Positions 42,372 to 50,356 of a DNA stretch of 64,000 bases are shown in pieces. Position numbers and translations under genes: made by a program. The first letter of the stretch is position 1. Each line of letters opens with the position of its first letter. The notes under the pieces are model-generated. The model was given only the letters and a program-made list of their open reading frames with translations, made no database searches and had not been told where the DNA came from. The stretch spans positions 24,012 through 88,011 of the forward strand of contig NZ_JAIZDP010000011.1 in the NCBI RefSeq assembly GCF_021554725.1, read 5' to 3'. The stretch is from Sinomonas notoginsengisoli. Its GTDB lineage: Bacteria > Actinomycetota > Actinomycetes > Actinomycetales > Micrococcaceae.

Positions 42372-42480
42372 TTCCCCCTCGCCGCTTCCGCATACGCGGC
42401 GAGCGCTGCCTTCCGGTCGGGGTGCACGGGAATGAACAGGCCGACCGTCCGACCGTGCCTGGTCACGGTGACAGGCTCCG
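42368..42480 (-). pseudogene. Phd/YefM-type antitoxin C-terminal remnant
   Basis: The reverse strand reads EPVTVTRHGRTVGLFIPVHP, then DRKAALAAYAEAARGN and stop. The REPVTVTRHGR-like signature is that of type II antitoxins of the Phd family. The N-terminal part is not in the same frame upstream, and no toxin gene is seen, so this is treated as a fragment. Confidence 0.45.
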
Positions 42481-42624
42481 ACGATGGACTTCTCGTTGCG
42501 GATACCGAGCTTCATCAGCATGGCGTCGCCCCTCATGACATCCGAATCGGTGTAGCAGACAATGCACAGGTGCATAGATGGCCAGTTGCTGAGGTCAACT
42601 ACGAAGGCCACAATCGATGCTGTG

Positions 42625-45366
42625 ATGGCTTCCGCGCCGGGTACGGTCGGGCGCGAGTCGGAACTCGCGTTGATCAGCGCATTTCTCGACTCGGCCAGCG
42701 GTCGCATGAGCGCTCTGCTCATCGAGGGAGAGGCCGGCATTGGCAAGTCCTGGTTGTGGCGCGAGACCTTGCGGGTGGCCGATGAGCGTGGGTATCGCGT
42801 GCTCGCCTCTCAGCCCACCGAGAGCGAGGCCGAGATCGGTTTCGCGGGACTGATCGACCTACTGGGCTCGTGGATGGACGAGGCGGCGACCGATCTGCCG
42901 GAGCCTCAGCGACTGGCTCTCGAGGCTGCCCTGATGCGCACTTCGTCCGACACGGCGTCCGGCAAAGGTGCCGTTGCCGTCGCGGTGATGGGTGTCCTTC
43001 GCAAGCTCGCCCGTTCGGCGCCAACGATGCTGGCTATCGATGATGCCCAGTGGCTGGACGGGCCGACGCGCCAGGCGCTGGGGTTCGCGTTGCGACGCCT
43101 CGACGCAGAGCCGATCCGCGTCGTCCTCGCCCGCCGGACGGACTGGCGCCCGGACGCGCTCATCGAGCACCTCGATGTGACTCGGCTGGCGGTTCCGCCG
43201 CTGTCACTGGGCGCGACATACCAGCTTGTACGTGCGCGGCTTGGGGTCTCCCTCGGGCGGCCGGCGTTGGTGCGGGTTCATAAGACCTCAGCCGGCAATC
43301 CGTTCTTCAGTCTCGAGCTCGCACGAACGTGGATTGACCGCGGCGGGGTTGCCGACGTAGGCCACCTTCCGGTGCCGGAACGGCTCGGCGATCTGCTGCG
43401 CAGTCGTCTGATCAACCTGTCTGAGGGCACCCGCCGCGTCCTGCTCCTCGCTGCGGCGATGGCGCCACCGAGCGTGATTGAACTCGGGCGGGCAATGGCC
43501 CGCCCGGTCGAGCTCGATATCGCCCAGGCCGAGAGGGCGGGGATCATCGACTCCAGTGGAGGGACGGTGAGGTTTACCCATCCTTTGATGGCTGCCACGG
43601 TGTATGAGATGTCGACTGCGGCTGAGCGACGGATGGTGCACCGGGAGCTTGCCGACGTCGTCATGGATGCCGAGGAGCGGGCGCGGCATCTCGCGCTGAC
43701 GCCGCCTGTACCAGATGAGACGCTGGCTGCGGTCCTGGACGAGGCGGCCATCCGCGCGGCTATGAGGGGTGCCACGGACGTGGCGGCGGTCTTCGCGCAG
43801 CGAGCGCTGGAGTTCACCGTCCCTGGTGATCTCGATGCCGCCTTCCGGCGCGCGACCGCGGCGGGCGAGCTCGCCCTGGCGGCCGGTGACCGCTCTCGTG
43901 CCCGAGCGCTGTTCGAACGCGCCGTCGCGGATGCGCCCCAGGGTCCTGGACGAGCCGAGGCGCTGCGGTGGCTGGCCGAGCTCTCGACTCCGCTCGGTCA
44001 CGGCCTCGCCTTGTGTGACCGGGCTCTGGTGGATGCGGGACCTGAAGCAGCCGTCGCGAGTCGGATCCACCGGACGAGAGGGGCGATCGCTTACTTTATC
44101 GGCGACGTCCCTGTCGCCGAGCACCATGCCAGGCTCGGCGTCGAGCTCGCGGAGTGCAGCGGTGACGACCAGGCGCTCGGCATGGCGATCGCCGAGCTTG
44201 CTCACTGGACCTACTGCGGCGGAGGAGGGGTACGCCGTGATCTCTTCCAGCGTGCGATAGCGCTCGACGGCTCGGCGGGGGCGGCCTCCCCGCGCAGCCA
44301 CATGGCCAAGGTCGTGATGGACAACGATGGACACGTCGAAGCCCGGGGGCTCCTCGCCCTTCTGCTCGACGAGACCATGGAGACCGGCGACCTGTACTCG
44401 GCATCGACGCACCTGTTCCATCTGGCCGAGCTTGACGTGTGGGCCGGAGACTGGCGCGGCGCCATCGGGCATGCCGAGGAGAGCCTGCAACTGAGACAAC
44501 ACCTCGACCAGGCCAGCGCGCCCCTGTACGTCGAGGCCATGGCCCGCGCGTGCCTCGGTGACGTCGATCAGGCCCGACGCATTGCCGGGGCCGGCCTGGC
44601 CGAGGCTCGTCGCGCGGAGGACGTGGTCTTCTGCATGCAGAACCTGCATGTGCTCGGGTTCGTCGAGATCTCCCTCGGTAACCACCAAGCCGCGCAGGCC
44701 CGCCTGGGCGAGGCGACCGACCTGATGCGGGCGCGCTGGAACCGGGAGTTCGGAGACTGCCACATGGTCCCCGACGAGATCGAGGCCCTCGTCGCACTCG
44801 GGGACCTAGCCCGAGCCGACGACCTCGCGGCGTGGATGGACGAGGTCGCCCAAGCAACCCAGCGTGCCTGGACGCTGGCCACCGGTGCCCGCTCCCTGGC
44901 CCTGATCCAAGCTGCTCGAAACGACCTCGACTCGGCAGATGCAACCCTCGAACAGGCGCTGGCTGCGCACGAGCGACTACCCATGCCCTTCGAGCTCGGC
45001 CGGACGCTCCTGTCGCGCGGCGTCGTTCAGCGCAGGATGAAGCATCGAGCGGCCGCCCGCGACACGCTCGAGAGGGCGCTCGCGCTCTTCGAAGACCTCG
45101 GCGCAAATTTGTGGGCCGAGCGGGCACGCTCGGAGGTCGCACGCATCGGCGTACGGTCAGGCGCCCAGGTCGGCCTGACGCCAGTGGAGCAGCGGATCGC
45201 TGCCCTAGTCGCTGAGGGATGCATCAACGGGGAGATCGCCGCGAAGCTCTCCTTGAGCAGGAAGACGGTCGAGGCAAACCTGTCGCGGACCTACCGGAAG
45301 CTGGGCGTCCGCTCTCGGACGGAGCTCGCGGCGACGTTGTCGACGCGCCAAGGGCCGGCCACCTAA
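42625..45366 (+). CDS. LAL-type LuxR-family ATPase regulator
   Basis: 913 aa from ATG 42625; ATG 42562 is in frame but the extra residues lack similarity to the usual VGRESEL start. N-terminal AAA/NB-ARC-like ATPase with Walker A EGEAGIGKS and Walker B TMLAIDDAQWLD, a long TPR-like helical region, and a C-terminal LuxR HTH (LTPVEQRIAALVAEGCINGEIAAKLSLSRKTVEANLSRTYRKLGV). A large ATP-binding activator, probably controlling the small oxidoreductase operon directly downstream. Confidence 0.92.
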   Translation: MASAPGTVGRESELALISAFLDSASGRMSALLIEGEAGIGKSWLWRETLRVADERGYRVLASQPTESEAEIGFAGLIDLLGSWMDEAATDLPEPQRLALEAALMRTSSDTASGKGAVAVAVMGVLRKLARSAPTMLAIDDAQWLDGPTRQALGFALRRLDAEPIRVVLARRTDWRPDALIEHLDVTRLAVPPLSLGATYQLVRARLGVSLGRPALVRVHKTSAGNPFFSLELARTWIDRGGVADVGHLPVPERLGDLLRSRLINLSEGTRRVLLLAAAMAPPSVIELGRAMARPVELDIAQAERAGIIDSSGGTVRFTHPLMAATVYEMSTAAERRMVHRELADVVMDAEERARHLALTPPVPDETLAAVLDEAAIRAAMRGATDVAAVFAQRALEFTVPGDLDAAFRRATAAGELALAAGDRSRARALFERAVADAPQGPGRAEALRWLAELSTPLGHGLALCDRALVDAGPEAAVASRIHRTRGAIAYFIGDVPVAEHHARLGVELAECSGDDQALGMAIAELAHWTYCGGGGVRRDLFQRAIALDGSAGAASPRSHMAKVVMDNDGHVEARGLLALLLDETMETGDLYSASTHLFHLAELDVWAGDWRGAIGHAEESLQLRQHLDQASAPLYVEAMARACLGDVDQARRIAGAGLAEARRAEDVVFCMQNLHVLGFVEISLGNHQAAQARLGEATDLMRARWNREFGDCHMVPDEIEALVALGDLARADDLAAWMDEVAQATQRAWTLATGARSLALIQAARNDLDSADATLEQALAAHERLPMPFELGRTLLSRGVVQRRMKHRAAARDTLERALALFEDLGANLWAERARSEVARIGVRSGAQVGLTPVEQRIAALVAEGCINGEIAAKLSLSRKTVEANLSRTYRKLGVRSRTELAATLSTRQGPAT

Positions 45367-45439
45367 CCGGGCGTCGAAAAGCTGACAATCGAGGGAGTTC
45401 CCCGATTACGGTTCAGCATCCGCGGCCTACTGTACTCAC

Positions 45440-45751
45440 ATGATGCATGCCCTGCAGAAGAGCTTCCTGATCGAGCGATATTGGCCCGGTGTCAGGCGAT
45501 CAGACGTCGCGACCACCGAGGAGAACCTCTGGCGCGCCGCGGACGATCTCAACCGCGACGGTGTTCCGATTCGGATTCTGAGTTCCACCTGGATCCAGGG
45601 CGATGAGGTGGTGCTGACGCTGTTCGAAGCCGGCGAGCACGACGACGTGCTGGAGGTCTGCCGTCTCAGCGACTACGCGTTCGACCGTATGCAGCCCGTC
45701 GAAGTTGTCACAGCAGCGAGCCAGAGGTGGCGTGGTGAAGAGCATGGCTGA
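45440..45751 (+). CDS. DUF4242/SCO4226-like small protein
   Basis: 103 aa. FLIERYWPGVRRSDVATTEENLWRAADDLNRDGVPIRILSSTWIQGDEVVLTLFEA has the ferredoxin-like alpha/beta pattern of DUF4242 (SCO4226-type) proteins, but the metal-binding residues were not confirmed. The stop overlaps the following oxidoreductase start by 8 nt (ATGGCTGA), so the two are coupled. Role unknown. Confidence 0.65.
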   Translation: MMHALQKSFLIERYWPGVRRSDVATTEENLWRAADDLNRDGVPIRILSSTWIQGDEVVLTLFEAGEHDDVLEVCRLSDYAFDRMQPVEVVTAASQRWRGEEHG

Positions 45752-47105
45752 AATCCAAAGCGTCGACACAAAGGAGATCTCCGCCCTTCGCGAAGTCCTG
45801 CGCGGCCAGATGCTGGTGGCGGGCGACCCAGAGTATGACGAGGCACGTCGAGTGTGGAACGGCGCCATCGACCGTAGGCCGGCTCTGATCGTCCGCTGCG
45901 CTAACGTCGCTGACGTGCAGCAAGCGGTGGCCTTCGCGACGCGCCACGGCCTGCCGATCGCGGTGCGAGGGGGTGGGCACAGCGTCGCCGGGTTCTCCAC
46001 CTGCGACGCAGGCGTAGTCATCGATCTCGGCCTGATGCGCAGCGTGTTTGTCGATGCAGACGCAAGGGTGGCTCGGGCCCAAGCAGGGGCCACCGGCGCC
46101 GATTTCGACCGAGCCACCCAGCAGCATGGTCTCGCCACCACGCTGGGCGTCGTGAGCACGACCGGAATCGCCGGGCTCACGCTCGGCGGTGGGATCGGTT
46201 GGCTGATGCGCAAGCACGGGCTCGCCTGCGACAACTTGCTGTCCGCCGAGCTGGTCACCGCTGACGGCTGCCTGGCCACCGCCAGCGCCACCGAGAACCC
46301 CGAACTCTTCTGGGCCCTGAAGGGCGGGGGAGGAAACTTCGGCATCATCACCTCGTTCGAGTACCAACTGCATCCGGTCGGTCCAATGGTGTACGGCGGG
46401 AGCGTCGCGTTCGCTCGCGAGCACCGGCGCGCCGTTTTGGAGTCCTACCGGGAGCTGGCCCGGAAGGCCCCAGACGAGCTGACGGCGTACGCGGCGATGA
46501 CCTCAGCCCCAGACGGCTCACCGGTGGCCGCGATCGCCGCCTGCTACGCGGGCGACCCGGCCGACGGGGCACGCCTGCTCGACCCAACAAAGGCCGCGGT
46601 CGGCGAACCACTGCTCGACAATCTGGGGCCGCTTACCTACAGCGAGCGCCAGAGCCGCATGGACGCCAGCTACCCGCCCGGCGAGTACCACTACTGGCGC
46701 TCCTGCTTCCTCGACGACCTCACCGACGAGGTCATTGACATCCTGATCGAGCGTGCCAGCAACATCCAGGCACCACCCGTCCTGGAGCTCATCGTGGAGC
46801 AATTGGGTGGCGCGATCGCAGCGGGTGACGGAGCCTTCGCGCATCGCGACGCGAACTTCGACGTACTCATAGCGGCCAACTGGACCAACCCCGCCGATCA
46901 CGACCGGTGCGTGGCCTGGGCGCGCGACACCGCTGCGGCACTAGGACCATACTCGCGCGGGGGCTACGCGAACTACGAACCCGATGCAGAGGGTGCCTAT
47001 GTGTCGGGCGCCTACGGCGACCGCTTGGCCAGACTCGGCGCCGTGAAGGCCCAGCACGACCCGACCAATGTGTTCCGCCTGAACCAGAACATCCCGCCAT
47101 CGTGA
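45744..47105 (+). CDS. FAD-linked oxidoreductase, berberine-bridge-enzyme type
   Basis: 453 aa from MAEIQSVD. FAD_binding_4 domain: RRPALIVRCANVADVQQAVAFATRHGLPIAVRGGGHSVAGFSTCDAGVVIDLG, with the His of GGGHS as the likely covalent FAD site, and GLTLGGGIGWLMRKHGLACDNLL. The C-terminal YANYEPDAEGAYVSGAYGDRLARLGAVKAQHDPTNVFRLNQNI is the BBE domain. Probably oxidises a sugar, alcohol or secondary metabolite. Lies in the regulator's operon. No signal peptide. Confidence 0.9.
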   Translation: MAEIQSVDTKEISALREVLRGQMLVAGDPEYDEARRVWNGAIDRRPALIVRCANVADVQQAVAFATRHGLPIAVRGGGHSVAGFSTCDAGVVIDLGLMRSVFVDADARVARAQAGATGADFDRATQQHGLATTLGVVSTTGIAGLTLGGGIGWLMRKHGLACDNLLSAELVTADGCLATASATENPELFWALKGGGGNFGIITSFEYQLHPVGPMVYGGSVAFAREHRRAVLESYRELARKAPDELTAYAAMTSAPDGSPVAAIAACYAGDPADGARLLDPTKAAVGEPLLDNLGPLTYSERQSRMDASYPPGEYHYWRSCFLDDLTDEVIDILIERASNIQAPPVLELIVEQLGGAIAAGDGAFAHRDANFDVLIAANWTNPADHDRCVAWARDTAAALGPYSRGGYANYEPDAEGAYVSGAYGDRLARLGAVKAQHDPTNVFRLNQNIPPS

Positions 47106-47186
47106 CGGAGTTCCCGACCGAGGCGCTTCGCGACCAGCTCAAGACCGGGCTACCCCGAAATAACATGCAGATGCATGCAGTTGTCG

Positions 47187-47471
47187 ATGCATGTGAAAGC
47201 CTTCGGATTTCTCTCCTTCGGACACTATGCACCGCTGCGCGGCTCGCAGACCGGAACCGCCACGGACATGATCCGGCAGGCGGTGGACCTCGGCGTGGGC
47301 GCCGACGAGCTCGGGGTCAACGGCGCCTATTTCCGTGTGCACCACTTCGCCCCGCAGCAGGCGGCTCCCATTCCGCTCCTGAGCGCCATCGCGGCGAGGA
47401 CCCAGCGCATCGAGGTCGGCACGGGCGTCATCGACATGCGCTACTGCATGTCGGGGTCGCTGCATTGGTGA
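47187..47471 (+). pseudogene. Truncated LLM-class flavin-dependent oxidoreductase
   Basis: Begins MHVKAFGFLSFGHYAPLRGSQTGTATDMIRQAVDLGVGADELGVNGAYFRVHHFAPQQAAPIPLLSAIAARTQRIEVGTGVIDMRY, the conserved first third of a luciferase-like monooxygenase. After IDMRY similarity ends and the frame closes within eight residues; about 240 residues are missing. Probably a deletion remnant. Confidence 0.75.
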
Positions 47472-47534
47472 CGGATGCGGCGTTCTCACCCGGTCGACGG
47501 CCCGAAGAACCAGGGTGCATAGCTGGAGCACCCA

Positions 47535-47573
47535 GAAGGAGCCGACACCTGGTTAGGTATCGGCTCCTTCTTC
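47535..47573 (-). terminator. Strong stem-loop terminator
   Basis: GAAGGAGCCGACACC pairs with GGTATCGGCTCCTTC around TGGTTA (one G-T pair). On the minus strand it follows the gene ending at 47589; it can also serve the plus-strand fragment before it. Confidence 0.8.
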
Positions 47574-47588
47574 ATCCCTCCGGAAGGG

Positions 47589-47717
47589 TTATTTGCCCTT
47601 TGGAGGTCGGGGCTGCGGCTGAGGCGTGGGCTTCGTACCGCTACCGCTCTTCGAGATGCTGGTTAGCGTGGAAGGCAGCTGGATCTTGGGCCGGGGGTCC
47701 GGCGGCGGTTTCGGCAT
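47589..47717 (-). CDS. Short proline-rich peptide (42 aa)
   Basis: MPKPPPDPRPKIQLPSTLTS begins the peptide and PQPQPRPPKGK ends it. AGGAGG is 4 nt before the ATG, which is why the longer frame starting at 47804 was rejected. It lies 8 bp after the membrane-protein gene. Pro/Lys-rich with no hydrophobic stretch. Function unknown; co-expression with the membrane protein is likely. Confidence 0.6.
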   Translation of the reverse strand: MPKPPPDPRPKIQLPSTLTSISKSGSGTKPTPQPQPRPPKGK

Positions 47718-47725
47718 GAGTCCTC

Positions 47726-48220
47726 CTAGATCTTCTTGAACTCGTGAAGCGTTGAAATGATCATACTGGCGATGAGGGCCATGACGAGGAACGAATAGCC
47801 CCACGTGATGGTCCGGCCGAGGAACTTGAGGTGGTCAGCGTCGTCATCGAGCGACTGTGCGGAGTCTGTCACGATGCTGTACCGCACGCTGTAGCTGTCT
47901 GCCACCAACCGCTCGTTGATGAACTTGGAAGCCAGTGCGTCCTTGCCCTGTTTGGGAACGAGCGAGAAGAGCCCGATGATGGCCGAGGTGGCACCCAGCA
48001 GCACGCTGATGTACTGCCATGGGGTAGCTGGCTGACTGGCCTGGACGACGCTCACTACCCCAGATGCCGTCACAAGGAGTGATCCCCTAGTGTGCATGCT
48101 GGCAATGCGTTGGAGCAGCAGTGGCCGCTCGCGGGCGATCTCTTCCTGGATGAGGGTCAGCTGCTCGATTGGCTCCGCTGGTTCCACCTTCGTGAACGGG
48201 AGCCGCAGTCTGAACGCCAT
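47726..48220 (-). CDS. Small membrane protein with SLATT-like layout
   Basis: 164 aa. Charged N-terminal helix (EPIEQLTLIQEEIARERPLLLQRIA), a first hydrophobic pair (SLLVTASGVVSVV, YISVLLGATSAIIGLFSLV), a soluble helical stretch, and a final helix (FLVMALIASMIIST). This roughly resembles SLATT-type membrane effectors but no motif proves it. Followed by the 42-aa proline-rich gene and a strong terminator. Family not recognised. Confidence 0.6.
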   Translation of the reverse strand: MAFRLRLPFTKVEPAEPIEQLTLIQEEIARERPLLLQRIASMHTRGSLLVTASGVVSVVQASQPATPWQYISVLLGATSAIIGLFSLVPKQGKDALASKFINERLVADSYSVRYSIVTDSAQSLDDDADHLKFLGRTITWGYSFLVMALIASMIISTLHEFKKI

Positions 48221-48906
48221 GCCCCGAGACTATCGCGGGCAGGATACCGGGAGCCGGATCAACCTGCACGATCCGCAGCATCGTGGAGGAGGCCTTCTTC
48301 CAGGAGACCTGATGGACCGGCTCGGCGTGGGGCAAGGGCCGGCGCTCTAGGTAGTCATCGGCCGGTTGTGACGGGGCTGTGCACTCCCATATTGCGGCGA
48401 GTCCACCAGTCGATGACCTCCACGTCCCGGCCGGCCCTCGCGAGTCAGCAAGGCGCGTCGCCCATCGCTCCAGTCCCGCCCAACAAGACCGCCCGCACAG
48501 CGAACGTGCACAACATAACGGACATTATGGCGTGGATTTGAGGTGTGTCTTTAACCACCGCCCAACGCTCCGCCCACGGCGTGGATTCAGATGTGAGACC
48601 AGGGCAGCAGGGCCACGGAACTACAATGGGCGGATGGAGCACCGATCTGAAAGAGTCAGCGCATTTCCCTGCGATCCGGGCTCCTAGCTCTCTTAGAGTC
48701 CTCGTCCGTCCGGGAGTGTCCGAGCCGATAGCATACGGCGACCGGTTTACAGCGGACTGGCATGTCCCGCCCGTCCTCCGCCTGTTGTTCCTCCCGACCC
48801 TGTTCCTACGAGCAGGAGGCGAGTTTCAGGCTTCTGCACCTGCATTCAGTTCTTCCTCTGATGCAAGAAGACGTTCGACAAAGGCTTCGGAAAATGAGGT
48901 CATGCG
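48221..48906. other. Region without a convincing gene
   Basis: 686 bp. Short frames on both strands have no clear ribosome site or domain. GGCGTGGATT is present twice (near 48529 and 48579), suggesting decayed sequence. Perhaps remnants of lost genes. Confidence 0.4.
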
Positions 48907-49617
48907 ATGAGGCAAAGAGAGCAGTTTGGGGTAGGCAAATGCGGCCAGATGGGCGTTCTTGTCACTGAATACGGAGCGTCGAGGGTTGGGCCTCCCGCCC
49001 CGCTTCCGGGCGGTTACGACGTCCCTTGGGTTAGTTATCAAGCTATTTGCGGTTGCCGCTGGCTCGCGGAGTCGCATGCCACGAGGGAGTCGGCTGTTGA
49101 GGACCTCAGGGAGCACTTGGACACGGGACATGGAGCGTACCCGCCCTTCAACTACCGGCCGTACAAGACCTTCTTCCTCGCAGCCATCCTGCCGCCGGGT
49201 GTTCTCGCATTTCTGGGGTTCGCACTGGGTGGCGAGTTCGGTCCATTTCTTTGGGGAAGCCTCTCTGCCTGCCTTGCAGTGCTGGGGATCAGCGTGCTGC
49301 AGTGGCGCTGGCGCAGCTATTACGCCTATGACCGGCCACGACCGCCGGGATCGCGCGAGCATGCTGCCCGGGGAGGGGAGCCTCCGACCCCGCGGCCTTC
49401 GCTCCTAGCGTTTCGGCGACGCTCGGCAGGACAGCCCAGCAGAAGGCCGAGCAAAACCGGACTTGTTCTCAAGGCTTCTTGTTCCGCCCTTTTCTTGGGC
49501 GGTGGGATCTATGACGTTGCGAAGCATTCCGGCGACCCCTCATCTTCATTCCTGATCGCGGCGGCGCTGGGGTTGTGGTTCGCCGTTTCGCTGCGCAGAA
49601 GGCGTAAATCCGCCTGA
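48907..49617 (+). CDS. Hypothetical membrane protein
   Basis: 236 aa in the track frame; the beginning before VSYQAICGCRWLAESHATRESAVEDLREHLDTGH is uncertain. That segment resembles small Cys/His soluble modules, then hydrophobic pairs at FFLAAILPPGVLAFLGFAL, LWGSLSACLAVLGISVL, LKASCSALFLGGGIYDV and FLIAAALGLWFAVSL make about four membrane helices. No family recognised. Confidence 0.5.
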   Translation: MRQREQFGVGKCGQMGVLVTEYGASRVGPPAPLPGGYDVPWVSYQAICGCRWLAESHATRESAVEDLREHLDTGHGAYPPFNYRPYKTFFLAAILPPGVLAFLGFALGGEFGPFLWGSLSACLAVLGISVLQWRWRSYYAYDRPRPPGSREHAARGGEPPTPRPSLLAFRRRSAGQPSRRPSKTGLVLKASCSALFLGGGIYDVAKHSGDPSSSFLIAAALGLWFAVSLRRRRKSA

Positions 49618-50356
49618 AACTGCGCCCTTGGGCCCCCGGCCCAGAGCGATTTGCGGGCTGCACCATCCCCTCGGAGCGGGCTACGCGGTCGAGTTCATGG
49701 CAAGGCCGCGCCCACGGCCTCGGGGGATGGAACGAGCCGGTACCCGGGGCGGCCCCGCCCGGGCCGGGCCTGGGCCGACCTCGGCATCGACGCCGGCAGG
49801 CGCCTCAGCGATCCCCGCTCATCGAGGTCTCCCATCGAGGTCTCCCACTCGCGCCCCCCGCACGAGGTGGTAGCCGTAGCGACCGCGTCCAAAGGTGAGA
49901 TGGTCTCGCTTCCGCCGGGCGAACCCAAGCCCCATTGACAGTTGTCGGGGTGTGGAGGATGGTGGTGGGCATAGCATGCCTGCCGAGTGGTTGTGTCCTA
50001 GGATCCCACAACGTTGAGGGTCCGGCGGGGCAGCCACGGCCGGGGCGCTGGTTGTGGTTTGAGGGCTTTGACGTTCTAGCACCGGGCGCTCGGTCAGCGC
50101 CAGGCATCGGCGGTTCGGGGGTTCGGCATTCGCGCTTCCCTGCCGAGACCGCAGTCAGAAGATCAGGCGCTGGCTCCTTTCACGGGCTGCAGTTCAGGTG
50201 CGTTTCCAGCTGGGACCGGGTTCAGGGTCCGGACACCCCCGGGACGGTGCCTTCGGGCATCAAAGGGGTCTCTGCCCTCCACCGGAGCGTGACGCGGGGC
50301 CCTGTGAGCCGGGGTTGCCGGTGCCTTTGCGAACATGTGAAAAGGCGGCAAGTCAA
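49618..50356. other. Intergenic region with short tandem repeat
   Basis: 739 bp with no gene I can support. CATCGAGGTCTCCCA appears twice in tandem near 49819-49848. Minus-strand frames such as 49805-50107 and 49819-50082 share fragments in different frames, which looks like a decayed gene. The plus-strand frame of the next gene extends into it from 50198 but without similarity to a domain. Confidence 0.4.

Noticed and set aside
48090..48541. Short plus-strand frames after the membrane protein
   Set aside because: Overlap the 164-aa gene in antisense or lack ribosome sites; composition looks like shadow sequence.
49805..50107. Minus-strand 100-aa and 87-aa frames
   Set aside because: They give fragments of a possible decayed gene in different frames but no recognisable domain, so no gene is called.
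47106..50356. Search for attR copy of the tRNA-Pro 3' end
   Set aside because: I did not find a second copy of GGTTCAAATCCTGTCAGCCC downstream by eye. Serine recombinases need only short identity, so absence is not conclusive, and no attR is annotated.
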